Assembly (NCBI GenBank): GCA_965153355.1
Contig: OZ231127.1
Location: forward strand, 24,180,001-24,244,000
DNA length: 64,000 bases
Source of the DNA: Flaccisagitta enflata
Lineage: Eukaryota > Chaetognatha > Sagittoidea > Aphragmophora
Direction of reading: 5' to 3'
Shown piece after piece: positions 1 to 22,910 of the stretch (positions are counted from its first letter, which is position 1; every line of letters begins with the position of its first letter). Below the pieces are notes generated by a model. It did no database searches and had not been told where the DNA came from. It saw only the letters and a list, made by a program, of their open reading frames with translations. The translations under genes and the position numbers were made by a program.

Positions 1-350
1 AGCCATCTTTCCTTCACTCCATCCCTTGTTTGTAAAGATGAATGTTAGTGGGCGTGCTTCAAGAGGGAGAGTCAAGTGTGAAATGGCAACAACTTCCACA
101 CAGCACTATTGAATGGTTTAAAACGCAGAAATGCAAAAAAATAAATTGTTAGTGAATCATATCTCCTGCATGATGAAAACTAGATATAAGGGCAATACCT
201 GATTGCAAACGGGGTTACGTGTAGGAACTAGATAGGGCGCTGCAGAGACAGATTTCTGCGGTTTCATACTCTTACCGACGAACACCGACGAAGAGACCGA
301 CAATTGAACGTACACACAGCATTTCATTAATTCGCTAATTGGTGACAACA
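1..350. other. Unassigned sequence
   Basis: No gene, RNA or repeat is recognisable. Short open frames on both strands have no splice context or familiar motif. Confidence 0.5.
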
Positions 351-681
351 TGAATGCATGAATGAATGAATGAATGAATGAATGAATGAATGAATGAATG
401 AATGAATGAATGAATGAATGAACGAATAAATGAATGAATGAATGAATGAATGAATGAATGAATGAATGAATGAATGAATGAGTGAATGAATGAATGAATG
501 AATGAACGAATAAATGAATGAATGAATGAATGAATGAATGAATGAATGAATGAATGAAAAAATGAACGAGTGAATGAATGAATGAAGGAATGAATGAATG
601 AATGAATGAATGAATGAATGAATGAATAAAATGATTGATTAATTGATTGATCGATTGAATGATTAATTGATTAATTGATTA

Positions 682-757
<76 letters not shown>
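351..757. repeat. Tetranucleotide microsatellites (AATG)n then (ATTG)n
   Basis: About 290 bp of imperfect AATG units run directly into about 115 bp of ATTG units. The two tracts share a junction near 630-660 with mixed ATTA/ATTG units, as if one tract arose from the other by point change and slippage. Confidence 0.95.
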
Positions 758-759
<2 letters not shown>

Positions 760-840
760 ATATTAAATCATGCGGGTAATATTTCCGATGTAAGTTGATA
801 CTTGTCGTTTAGAGTCCTTACAAAGGGCGTCAAAATGGCG

Positions 841-1215
<375 letters not shown>

Positions 1216-1494
1216 GGGTCAAATAGAAATGCGAGCATAACAAAAGCTGAATTTGCATTGAAAAGAGTTTGGATACATTCTGTATTCATGAGCGAGACGG
1301 TTTTCCATGTGTGAATAAAAGCGTCTATAAACTCTTTTCATGAATTGTTGACACCTAATGCCCATTGTCCTATAACAACATTGATATTTGGTTAGATATT
1401 GAAACCACCGAAACCAAAATCCAATGCGTTGGCCTTTTCATCATGACAGCCATCCAATCTAAACCATTTCACTGATCATTTTGGCGATCATTTT

Positions 1495-1700
1495 TGGTTG
1501 CGGACACGCAACTCTATAAGAGGCTTTAACCATCCGTTCGTCCGTCCGTCCGTCCGATGGTCCGGTGGTCCATCACGCTCGAGTTGGAAACGCAAAATAC
1601 GCGCATGTAAGATGCTGCAGTTGTTATTGTTGGAGGGGGCAGGGGATGAGGGTGGGGTGAGGCGGTATTGTACTTTACTTTTTTTAACAGCACCTCGTTT
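1495..1700 (-). mobile_element. Dispersed hairpin element, variant A, reverse orientation, decayed far end
   Basis: The hairpin GTTGCGGACACGCAAC at 1497-1512 is followed by the conserved TATAAGAGGCTTT box and a CCGT/GTCC tract (about 1530-1570). The body then decays. A GGGGGCAGGGG remnant remains, but the subterminal 9-nt motif expected at the far end is not recognisable. Confidence 0.7.
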
Positions 1701-3060
1701 ATAAGCACGCCCAGCCTCAGATATTGAGAAAATTTAGCGCAGTGCTAAGCACGCTCCACGCTGAGATTTCTGATTCAAAATCTTTTTTGGAATTTCAGAA
1801 AAGCCAGTGGAACCTTCAGTATATTCAAGATTTTGATACTGATAGAAACAACTGTTTTTCTAATGATATTTAACAATAATAATGCTTAAAAACTATTGTT
1901 AATAGGAATTTATCACTGTAACATAATATATAAGTGCTCCAAAAAAGAATAATACATCATGATATTGAACAACACTAAAAAATCTAAAAACAGTTTATAT
2001 CATATAAAGATAAAAATCCTATCCTATGGTTTATAAGTCAGTAAAAGATACCTTATATTTTCTATACAAAATATATTCTTTACTCCATTTTATAATAAAA
2101 ATGTATTTTTCACCATACAATACTTTATTCTGTACTATACTGATTTCTATACCAATATTGTGTACTTTATCATATACTAAATAGGATAATTACTTACCAA
2201 AAAATGATAAGCACACATTTAAGGCACGGATAATTTAGGGCGGAATTTCTTATTGATGCATAAGTTTAAAAATTTTCATGATTGGTGATTTTTTCCTAAG
2301 ATTTTTCATAAGGGCCTTTTAACACCTTAGGTTAAGATATATTTTGTTTATTTTCAACCTCAGTTGCACCTACAACCTTCTGAAAATCATTTTTTCATAA
2401 TTTTCTATAATTTTGAATATTTTAGCTATTATAAGACATTAATTCAAAAATATTAATTTACAGTTATCTATTAAAAATTGACAAGAAAATAAAAACATGT
2501 CCCTTGATCTAGCCATAGGCAAAATCTGCTAATCTTTATCTGCTTTTATCAAAGTTTGACATTCTTTTGAAAATAAAAGATAATAAAATCAGAATTTTTC
2601 CATTTTGTCAACTGAAAATAACAAATTTGCATGGGGAATCGAAAACTACAAAAACCAAGAACATGACTCTTGTAAATTAGTATATCTAAAGTCGTATGTT
2701 TTAGAAATGCAAATTTTTGACCCATTTCACAGATTTGTTATTTTAAAGATAGACTGCTCTGAATTATGTCTCAAGGGATGATTACGATCGTGCCAGTGAC
2801 AATTAATTTGGCTATGTGTTTGCTGTGCATACCATTTGCTTGTTTACAATAACCATTTGTTGCATTTTATAGAATATTTGTCTTAAATTAAAAAGAAATT
2901 GACTTAAAAGTGCATGAATAAAAAAATTCGATACGATTGTGCAACATGTCTTAAGCACATTCTAGCCTCAAAAGTGAAAATTTGCTAAGCACTCTCAGCC
3001 TCAGACGAAAAAAGTGCGTGCTTACAATAAAAAAAGCGTACTTCGCTTTATCTTTAGCAA
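1687..3060. mobile_element. AT-rich remnants of pogo/Tigger-like short elements (tentative)
   Basis: The left edge reads like the start of a pogo/Tigger-type inverted repeat: ACCTCGTTTATAAGCACGCC near 1692. Similar AAGCAC...CAGCCTCAG words recur at about 1747, 2950 and 3000. The right edge carries an inverted GTGCGTGCTTACAATAA word. The interior is AT-rich and has no coding sign. The boundaries are soft and more than one insertion may be stacked here. Confidence 0.35.
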
Positions 3061-3133
3061 CCAGAATTTATGTGATCAGTAATCATTTTATCCCTCACAG
3101 TTTTCAGCCTCTCGGGCACTCGGTCTTATCCTT

Positions 3134-3339
3134 TTAGTTGCGGACACGCAACTCTAAAGGTATAAGAGGCTTTGTCTGTCGGCTTGTGGTGATCAAGTTG
3201 AAAAGTGCCAAAACGCACATTTTTGATGCTACAGTTGTGATTGTCTGTGTGCGGGTTGGTGACATCGTGAATAGGGGTTATATGCCCCTGCCCCCCCCCC
3301 CCGCCCATCCGTCCGCAACGATATTGTGACCCCGCGCAA

Positions 3340-3345
<6 letters not shown>
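3134..3345 (-). mobile_element. Dispersed hairpin element, variant A, reverse orientation
   Basis: Hairpin GTTGCGGACACGCAAC at 3137-3152, then TATAAGAGGCTTTGTC and a short GTC tract. The far end has CCGTCCGCAACGATATTGTG, whose GTCCGCAAC (3311-3319) pairs with GTTGCGGAC of the hairpin. A C13-15 tract interrupts the CCCCTGCCCACCC box. Confidence 0.8.

Positions 3346-3390
<45 letters not shown>
3339..3390. repeat. (TC)n microsatellite
   Basis: About 50 bp of pure TC directly after the end of the preceding hairpin element. Confidence 0.9.
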
Positions 3391-3392
<2 letters not shown>

Positions 3393-3760
3393 GTTCAGTT
3401 GCTCCTCTCTTTGTTCCTATGTTTTAAAAGCCAAGTTCGAGATTTTTTGACGAGATGTAGTTTTGGTTTGAAGCCCGAAAAATAAAGAGAAGACTAACCG
3501 ATTTGGCTGTTGGATAACTTTTTACGCTATTGCCCATTGGCAATTTGGCATTGCAGCCTATTCTGCCAGGGTGTAGGGATGGTGACCCCATCCAAATCGT
3601 CCTTTTGGTCCTTCCAATAAATCCCATTTTCTCTCTCTGCCACTCCCTCACGCCCGCCCTCACAATCCATCAAATCTCACCCAAAAAAACAAAAACACCT
3701 AACATCACTTCATCCCATTCAACCCTCCAACAAAATTCATCAAATCCCACCCCGATGAAA
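3391..3760. other. Unassigned spacer between two element copies
   Basis: C-rich, without convincing splice sites or protein motifs. Open frames here are short and not coding-like. Confidence 0.4.
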
Positions 3761-3947
3761 AACAAGGCCGGATACACGGCTACCCCAGTCGCGTGCGGGT
3801 GGGCAGGGGTAATATTTGAGCTCACCAGAGCATTTGGGCGGGAGCAGTACGGTCAAAGAATAAAACACATAAAAAACTAAAGTGACCGACCAACCGACCA
3901 ACCGATGGAAAAAGCGCGGTGTTGAGTCGCGTAGCACGCGACTAAAA
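3761..3947 (+). mobile_element. Dispersed hairpin element, variant B, full length
   Basis: Starts AACAAGGCCGGATACACGG. The subterminal motif GTCGCGTGC is at 3788-3796, followed by GGGTGGGCAGGGG. A GACCGACCAACC tract follows, then a hairpin at 3926-3942 with arms GTCGCGT and ACGCGAC. The 3' arm plus loop base (GCACGCGAC) is the reverse complement of the subterminal motif. Confidence 0.85.
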
Positions 3948-4055
3948 TTATATAAAAACACCAACCTCAACCTTTGGCGGATCAACAGGGGGCCCCGCAC
4001 CTGCATGCTGCAGTACCGAAAAAAAGGAAAAGAAGGGAAAAAAAAGAAAACCATG

Positions 4056-4287
4056 GACGCGGGGTCATAAAGTTATATCGTTGCGGACGGGTGGGCAGGG
4101 GCGCCCAACCCCTATCCACACCCTAAACCTCCACACACGCAAACACACATAAAGTATCTAAAATTCTCTCATTTAATGCAATAAATGCATTTCCACTTTT
4201 CAACTTGATCACCACAGAGCGACGGACCAACGGACAGCCCGACGGACGGACAAAGCCTCTTATAATGTTACGCGTCTGCAACTAAAA
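4056..4287 (+). mobile_element. Dispersed hairpin element, variant A, decayed hairpin
   Basis: Subterminal motif GTTGCGGAC at 4080-4088, GGGTGGGCAGGGG, the body words TCAACTTGATCACC, a GACGGACC tract, AAAGCCTCTTATA, and a mutated hairpin at 4267-4282 (GTTACGCGTCTGCAAC). Confidence 0.8.
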
Positions 4288-4794
4288 ATCAGAAAGAAAA
4301 AAAATAAGAAAAGAAAGAAAAAAAGAAAAAGAAAGAAAGAAAGAAGGGGAAAAAAGATGAGGATTGAATGATTGGAATTCCGGGCCGGAAAAGAGTCGCA
4401 TTATTTTTTAAACGCGGGTTTTTTTGGTAAACAATTTCAGTGGTTAGAAATCTTTCTCAAAACATAAGCCTGTAAAGAAATTTTTAAGAAATATCTTGCA
4501 CTAAAAACTATATATTGAGCATAGATATGAATGTCATGATTTTTTATTTTAGTGAACTTGCACAAATGATAGAGTTCAATTCTTTTGGATGATGATAATC
4601 ATGTTTATAACTGCAATATGTTTTTTTGTCCGCGACGGAATACCATTCCGACGCGGACTATAATTCGAGGCGGGTGGGTGTCGTCGTCGTCGTTGTCGTC
4701 GTCGTCCACACTTTTAAAAATGGGCTAACTTTTGAACGCCTTGACCGATTTGCTTCATATTTGGAGGGAAGTTGTACTAGGGTAAGCCGCTTTG
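4288..4794. other. Unassigned AT-rich spacer
   Basis: Contains a short GAAA-rich patch (4295-4350) and sequence leading into the 161-bp satellite. No gene is visible. Confidence 0.4.
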
Positions 4795-5760
4795 CGGCCT
4801 ATGCGTATGTTATGATCCGACCCACCCAACCGGCCCAACCAGCCTATCAGCCTAAAAGTGAAAAATGTGCATAACTTTGGCATTTTTCAACCGATTTGGT
4901 TGAAACTTGGTCTGTAGTCTCTAAATGGAAGGACTCAACGTATGTATTTAAATTGTAAAGATTTTAGCATGCTAACCGGCCAAACCGGCCTACCACCCAA
5001 CCAGCCTACCAGCCGAAAAGTGATAAACGTGCATAACTTCTGCATTTTTCAACTGATTTGGTTGAAACTTGGTATGTAGTCTCCAAATGGAAGGACTCAA
5101 CATATGTATTTGAATTGTAAAGATTTTAGCATGCTAACCGGCCAAACCGGCCTACCACCCAACCAGCCTACCAGCCGAAAAGTGAAAAACGTGCATAACT
5201 TCTGCATTTTTCAACCGATTTGGTTAAAACTTGGTATGTAGTCTCTAAATGGAAGGACTCAACATATGTATTTGAATTGTAAAGATTTCAGCATACTAAC
5301 CAGCCAAACCGGCCTACCACCCAACCAGCCTACCAGCCGAATAGTGAAAAATGTGCATAACTTCTGCATTTTTCAACCGATTTGGTTGAAACTTGGTATG
5401 TAGTCTCTGAATAGAAGGACTCAATATAAGTATTTGAATCGTGAAGATTTTAGCATGCTAACCGGCCAAACTGGCCTACCACCCAACTAGCCTACCAGCC
5501 TTAAAGTGAAAAAAGTTCATAACTTTGGCGTTTTCAACTGATTAGGTGTAAACTTGGTATGTTTTCTTTAAATGGAAGAACTCAACATATTTATTTGATT
5601 TATAAAGATTTTAGCATGCTAACCAGCCTACCACCCAACCAGCCTACCAGCCTACCACCTTAAAAGTGAAAAATGTGCATAACTTGAACAATTCTCAATC
5701 GATTTGGTAAAAATTTGGTATGTAGACTCAAAATCAAATGGCTCAACCTATGTATATGAA
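4795..5760. repeat. 161-bp satellite, about 5-6 tandem copies
   Basis: The word GCTAACCGGCC (or a close variant) recurs at about 4971, 5133, 5295, 5457 and 5618, giving a 161-162 bp period. Each unit has an AACCGGCCTACCACCC block, an ACGTGCATAACTTCTGC block and a TTGGTTGAAACTTGGT block. Outer units are more diverged than inner ones. Confidence 0.9.
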
Positions 5761-5779
5761 CAAAGCAGCTTATCTCTCA

Positions 5780-6545
5780 ACCCCTATTTGACCGCTATTT
5801 GACAAGACCATTTGACAACACTGTTTGACAACGGTATTTGACAACGGCGTTTGACAACACTTCGACAACACCATTTGACAACGCCGACAACATCGCTGTT
5901 TGACAACGCCATTTGTCAACGCCGTTTGACAACGCCGTTTGACAACGCCATTGGACAACGCCGTTCGACAACGCCGTTCGACAACGCCGTTTGACAACGC
6001 CGTTTGACAACGCCGTTTGACAACGCCGTTCGACAACGCCGTTCGACAACGCCGTTCGACAACGCCGTTCGACAACGCCGTTCGACAACGCCGTTCGACA
6101 ACGCCGTTCGACAACGCCGTTCGACAACGCCATTCAACAACGCCATTCAACAACGCCATTCAACAACGCCGTTCAACAACGCCGTTCGACAACGCCGTTC
6201 GACAACGCCGTTCGACAACGCCGTTCGACAACGCCGTTCGATAACGCCGTTCGATAACGCCGTTCGATAACGCCGTTTGACAACGCCGTTTGACAACGCC
6301 GTTTGACAACGCCGTTTGACAACGCCGTTTGACAACGCCGTTTGACAACGCCGTTTGACAACGCCGTTCGACAACGCCGTTCGACAACGCCGTTCGACAA
6401 CGCCGTTCGACAACGCCGTTCGACAACGCCGTTCGACAACGCCGTTCGACAACGCCGTTCGACAACGCCGTTCGACAACGCCGTTCGACAACGCCGTTCG
6501 ACAACGCCGTTTGACAACACCGTTTGACAACACCGTTCGACCCCA
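5780..6545. repeat. 13-bp minisatellite, about 58 copies
   Basis: The unit is GTTCGACAACGCC, with TTTGACA, TTCAACA and TTCGATA variants in blocks. The central copies are almost identical and the 5' edge is degenerate. The unit has no stop codon in any frame, so all frames stay open and give spurious 13-residue protein repeats on both strands. Confidence 0.95.
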
Positions 6546-6730
6546 GTCGCGGACCCATACTCTTTCAAGATTTTTTGAAGAGAATTCCTATTTAAGGCCA
6601 GGAAATTATGTGTTTTCTTGTTTGTTTATTTGTTTTCTTATTTGTTTATTTGTTTTCTTATATTTTTTCTACTTCCATCAAATCTGTCCTTGGAAATACC
6701 TTAAAATATTCTTGAGTTTCCCCCCCCCCC

Positions 6731-6921
6731 GTGGGCCGGATACACTGCTACCTAAGTCACGTGCGGGTGGGCAGGGGCCATATTTGAGGTCACCGGACCA
6801 GTTGGGAAGGAGCAGTGAGGTCAAAGAAATAAAATATAAAAAAAAAGTAAAGTGTGACCGACCAACCGACCGACCGACCGACGGACAAAGCGGGTTGTAG
6901 AGTCGCGTGCACGCGACTAAA
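6731..6921 (+). mobile_element. Dispersed hairpin element, variant B with palindromic hairpin
   Basis: GGCCGGATACACTGC start after a C tract, motif GTCACGTGC (6756-6764, one change from GTCGCGTGC), GGGTGGGCAGGGG, the GAGGTCACC word, an A-rich spacer, a GACCGACC tract, AAAGCGGGTTGTAGA, then a perfect palindrome GTCGCGTGCACGCGAC at 6902-6917. Confidence 0.85.
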
Positions 6922-6984
6922 AACTTAGTTTCTTTATCGCACTCAACTTAACGACACAATCCATCAAATCTCACACTGATAGAA

Positions 6985-7138
6985 AACAAGGCCGGATACA
7001 CGGCAATCCAGTCGCGGACGGTTGGGTAGGAGCAGTAATGCAAAAACCGCTCGCAATTTATAAATGGACCGTCGGACCGTCGGACGGACCGACTGATGGA
7101 CCGCGCGGTAAGGTATAGTCGCGTGTCCGCGACTAAAG
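6985..7138 (+). mobile_element. Dispersed hairpin element, variant C
   Basis: Starts AACAAGGCCGGATACACGG. The subterminal motif GTCGCGGAC is at 7011-7019 and the terminal hairpin GTCGCGTGTCCGCGAC at 7118-7133. The 3' arm GTCCGCGAC exactly matches this copy's own motif, which differs from both A and B. Confidence 0.85.
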
Positions 7139-8100
7139 AACACCTAACACCATGATATATCAATATCTTATCCCTCTGTCTCTCTATTTCACTTCTTCAA
7201 ACTTAGATTAATAATATACTTACAAAATAACATTATCACATAAAAACATGATTACATATGTAATCACATGACTACATTATCGCATAAAGACCAACCCCAA
7301 CCAACCAACCAACCAACCAACCGATGGACGGACATGACCTCTTAAAGACGTAGTGGACCCACATGAAACACCAAACATTTCATCTATTTCTTTACTTTAT
7401 CGGCTCCGCGATTGCAGCTAGATGTAGTGCATGCGTAGGTCAAGTCGTGTCATGAGGAGGTCAAGTCAATCTACCGATTGAACTTGGAGTACACAAGTCC
7501 TTTCATGTCAAGGTTACGTTTCAAATCCTAGGCCTCTCCTGGAGCTCCATCGTACTTTCCTTCCTTTCTTCAAGTTTTCCGCCGTTTCCATGACGACGCA
7601 GTTTTTGATTGCCTTTTCCTAGGATTTTAGAAAAGTTCTTCTTCTTTAAGTCTCTCTTCTTCCTGATGCCGATCGGGCCACCTTGCATCCTCCTCCTCCA
7701 TCCAGTGGAGCTCTTTTTATTCTTGGATAAATGTAGATAATATTTATTCCTTTTTCCATGAGACTTATTCCAATTCCATCAAATTCTAAAATGCAATTTC
7801 TCCATGGAAGTTTTCAAATCGGAATGAAGAAAGCTCCATGGGCATTTGCTTGTTAACAATGACTAGTGTCTACAAAATCTTGGCCTGAGAAGTGAAAACG
7901 CCTTTGTAGAAGAACATTGCTTTTAATTCGATCCCGTACCCATTACTCTTAGCCTCTAGTTTAGACCAATAAGATATTTTCAGACCAATTTTCTTTTTCA
8001 AGATCAGTGCAGTGGACGTCCAGATAAAGGTGAAAACCGTTCTCTGAGGTCAAGCTAAAATTGTCTCTATCTCACTTGTTCATGCCTGCGACCGATCTTT
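7139..8100. other. Unassigned region upstream of the EF-hand gene, with an element fragment
   Basis: A CCAACCAACCGATGGACGGAC fragment of the hairpin element lies at 7295-7345. The rest (7380-8100) is unique-looking DNA of mixed composition with no supported exon. It probably includes the upstream region of the following gene. Confidence 0.4.
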
Positions 8101-8106
8101 GCATAC

Positions 8107-8138
<32 letters not shown>

Positions 8139-8261
8139 GATACTCTCTCTCTCTCTCTCTCTCTTTCACACCAAAGCGCTCACTTTTATCACACCAAAAC
8201 GCTCACTTTTATCACACCTCTTCTCCTTTAGCGTGATCGAGAAATAGAGCGAGAGTGACAG
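8101..8261 (+). promoter_or_regulatory. Probable 5' leader/upstream region of the EF-hand gene with a 24-bp direct repeat
   Basis: (GTCT)n and (CT)n tracts are followed by two tandem copies of a 24-bp unit containing CACACCAAA(A/G)CGCTCACT at about 8166-8215, ending 47 bp before the ATG. No TATA box is obvious. Any regulatory role is inference from position only. Confidence 0.35.
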
Positions 8262-19739
<11,478 letters not shown>

Positions 19740-20900
19740 ATGGGAGAAAAAAAATTGAAATGATTTCAAAAATAGGGTAATAGGGTAAAAGTGATATTAC
19801 TTATTAGATTATTGGGGAGAGGACGAGCTATACTTAGGGGAAACAATTTACCGTGGCTCTTTTATCTTCACTGGTGAGGTTTTTTTTTTTTATTTGGAAA
19901 TTGTGAAAAAGGCGTTTTCAGAATGCAGTTACATTATACAAGCGAGACTTGTACGTATTTCACTGTATAGTCTATACACTGAACACTGTACAGTCCGTCC
20001 TTCGCCTGGGTGTATGGATGCCGAACTGATTTTCAACTGCCGATACGATTCGGTGTCTTTTAAGTCCATACTTCTTGGCCAACTGCCCCGTGATTACTTA
20101 ATCGAATGCCTCGCATAATAATGCTTAAATAGCCTCATTAGCCTCATAGCCCCATAGCCTTAATCGCTCATTTGTCTGAAACGGCATGACCACATCTAAG
20201 CATGTTAACTGCATGTCCAAAACATTTACATACAATTGAAGGTGACACAACACGGTGAACGAATTTCATCCTTAATACATCAAATGATGACAAATAAAAT
20301 AAATATTTAAGCAAATAGTCAAATTTCATTTGCATTTCTGGTGGTTTTATTCGTTTGACCCTACTACCATCAGAATTTCTGTCCTTTTTGGGTTTCCATA
20401 TCAGTTTACACTTAGTGTTAATAGATAGAATAAAAAGAGACATGAGTAGAGACAGTTTCATAAAATTTTGGCAGCGTAAAATATCAATTTATTGACAGTT
20501 AAGGAACATGTCACATCTGCTAGTTGACATTCCAAGGAAATAGCTCGAATTAGGTATCCTTATGACGAGGCCGGGTTACGCATGTGTCACTTTAACTGTG
20601 TACAGATGCCCGCTTCCAAGGTGAATCTAGAACGTGTGTGAGTGTGGCATTTTCTCTTCGGTTTCCTTTCAGAATTAAGTTAAAAGAAGGCTTCCCTCCC
20701 ATTGGTGTGGCTAAATGAGGAAGGCAATCCGCCCTCTCGCCCCTCCGCCCTTTCCAGCTCGTCTAATGACATTATCCAGCCGTGAATCATCATTCGTACG
20801 TTCGACGTATTTCCTCTTTTAATTCTATTTCTTGAAAATTCCTCTGTGAATTACCCCTCAAAGATCGGTTAACGCCGAATAGAAGAAGATGTAAGACAGA
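19740..20900. other. 3' flank of the EF-hand gene and unassigned DNA
   Basis: No AATAAA signal is seen close to the stop. 20160-20540 is AT-rich with no repeat. A possible acceptor at about 20671 (TTTCCTTTCAG) opens only a short frame. Nothing firm can be called. Confidence 0.4.
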
Positions 20901-20918
20901 TTCTAATCTGCATAACAG

Positions 20919-21029
20919 GAAAAGGGCGAACTGAATTTGGACGAAGGTGAATACTCGGCAGCGGGTCCCTTTGCCTTGACCCCTGCGGGCACGTTGTTGC
21001 TCAACGGTTTAACCCTCGGAGAGAGAAAG
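20919..21029 (+). CDS. Candidate internal exon, unknown protein
   Basis: After a TAATCTGCATAACAG acceptor the frame reads EKGELNLDEGEYSAAG and then a PFALTPAGT segment and LLLNGLTLG, before running into a GA microsatellite. The composition (mixed residues, no simple repeat) is more coding-like than its surroundings. The 3' end is unclear because no good donor precedes the repeat. It may belong with the candidate exons at 21922 and 22403, but the phases do not clearly fit. Confidence 0.3.
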
Positions 21030-21037
21030 AGAGACAG

Positions 21038-21090
<53 letters not shown>

Positions 21091-21180
21091 AAAAAAGAGA
21101 GAGGAAAGGGAAAGAAAGTAAGAAACAAACAAACAAACAAACAAACAAACAAACAAACAAACAAACAAACAAACAAACAT

Positions 21181-21223
<43 letters not shown>

Positions 21224-21258
21224 AACACAGACAGATAGACAGACAGACAGACAGACAT

Positions 21259-21291
<33 letters not shown>

Positions 21292-21300
21292 AAGAAAGAA
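21010..21300. repeat. Compound microsatellite (GA)n-(AAAC)n-(AAAG)n-(GACA)n
   Basis: Four different simple repeats are adjacent within 290 bp, each 45-60 bp long. Confidence 0.95.
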
Positions 21301-21577
21301 AGAGTCAAACTGACAGATAGGAGGATTCCTAAGTAAGGATAGACGGGCAGACACAGATTCAGACAACAAAAAACTGACAAGAGCGGACAGAGAGAGGCAA
21401 ACATACATTCAAACATGGACAAACAGATGGTAGAAAGAAGGGTAATGAACCTTGGCGAGAAAATGTATACTACAGATGCGATGATGTAAATCTCAAATCC
21501 AAATTCCAAAAACTGAAAAATATTTCACAGTTTTCCTTGAACCCTGAGCATGATCGGTCATTCTTCTTAATTCTTAA

Positions 21578-21651
<74 letters not shown>

Positions 21652-21660
21652 GAGTCAGAC
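21578..21660. repeat. (GA)n microsatellite
   Basis: About 75 bp of GA followed by a GACA-rich tail to about 21760. Confidence 0.9.
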
Positions 21661-21810
21661 AGAGACAGAGACAAAAGAATACAAATAGACGAAAGAACGG
21701 ACAGACAGTCAAAGAAATGGAGACGGACAGACAGAAAATCAGAGCCAGAGGTAGAGAGACAGAGGCGCAAAAACACATCTGCCTCTGTCAACCCCCTCAA
21801 CCCCTGTCTG

Positions 21811-21918
<108 letters not shown>

Positions 21919-21921
21919 AAG

Positions 21922-22106
21922 CGCGAGTGTGAGGATCGAAGCCTTCTCGGTTACGCATTTCGGGTCGGAAACTAGTTATCAAGGCGTGATGCTCTTAAGC
22001 TTCCAAGCCATTACTGTGTTAAACCCAAATATCACAAAGAAAGGAACGCAGGGCCCCTGTGGCGGTGAGGACCGGGATGAACAAAGGAGCAAGGATGATC
22101 AGTGAA

Positions 22107-22109
<3 letters not shown>
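21922..22109 (+). CDS. Candidate exon, unknown protein
   Basis: The TC tract supplies an acceptor at 21920-21921. The open frame then reads ASVRIEAFSVTHFGSETSYQ, GVMLLSFQAITVLNPNITKK and so on to a stop at about 22109. Non-repetitive, amino-acid-balanced sequence after an acceptor supports an exon. The donor is uncertain (GTGAGG near 22063 or GTGAAA near 22101) and I know no homologous family. Confidence 0.3.
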
Positions 22110-22173
<64 letters not shown>

Positions 22174-22175
22174 GA
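22110..22175. repeat. (GA)n microsatellite with GACA tail
   Basis: About 46 bp of GA plus four GACA units. Confidence 0.9.
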
Positions 22176-22402
22176 AAAGACAAAAAGACTGCCAGAGATC
22201 AGAAATATATCAGACTGACTGACGGACATACCGACTTTAATTTGTTATTGATGACAAATTCATAGATTAGCAATGGAACTAAGGACCATACACATTGTCC
22301 AATGTCCATGTCCTTAGGCCACTCAGGACATCGTAAAAAAACATTTGTCAGACCGACCAACCAGTCCTATACGTATAGAGATGCTCTTTCCGTCATTTCC
22401 AG

Positions 22403-22501
22403 AGCGACTTTTGGGTCGATGAGTCATCCTCAGTCCTCGATCACCGTGAATCAACTCATCCTCCTTGCATTGGCATCACTCTCGGTCATCCTCCTCCCCT
22501 C

Positions 22502-22570
<69 letters not shown>

Positions 22571-22607
22571 ACATAAGACAAAGGGGGGGAATAGAGTAAG
22601 AGTCTGA
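22403..22607 (+). CDS. Candidate last exon with a hydrophobic segment followed by an Arg-Glu repeat
   Basis: The acceptor CTTTCCGTCATTTCCAG ends at 22402. The frame encodes ATFGSMSHPQSSIT, then a hydrophobic stretch (VNQLILLALASLSVILLP) compatible with a membrane or GPI-anchor signal. About 13 Arg-Glu pairs encoded by a (GA)n tract follow, with a stop at 22605-22607. If real, the microsatellite encodes a charged tail directly after the membrane segment. The upstream connection is unproven. Confidence 0.3.
22505..22567. repeat. (GA)n microsatellite
   Basis: About 62 bp of pure GA inside the candidate exon above. Confidence 0.9.
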
Positions 22608-22734
22608 TATAAGGTTGTGAAATTGGAATGTTGTAGAGAGCGTCGTTTTTGTTGCCAGAGAGAGAAGCGTCTCACTTTCAAACTTGGCGCTGAGGAGGAA
22701 GAAGAGAAGGAGGGGGGAGAAGGAGAGGAGATAT

Positions 22735-22878
22735 GGAAGTATATAGAGGAAGAAGAAGAAGGTGAATAAAAGGAGAAGAAGGAAAAGAAGGAAAGGAGGA
22801 AGTAAAGAAGAGCAGGGGAATTTCTAGGAAGGAGAATAATAACAAAAAGAAGATTTAGAAGAACTTTAAGAGAAGAAG

Positions 22879-22910
<32 letters not shown>

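Noticed and set aside
6004-6900. Long open frames with TTPFDNAVRQRRS or NGVVERRCRTALS repeats
   Set aside because: They are the six-frame reading of a 13-bp minisatellite that lacks stop codons.
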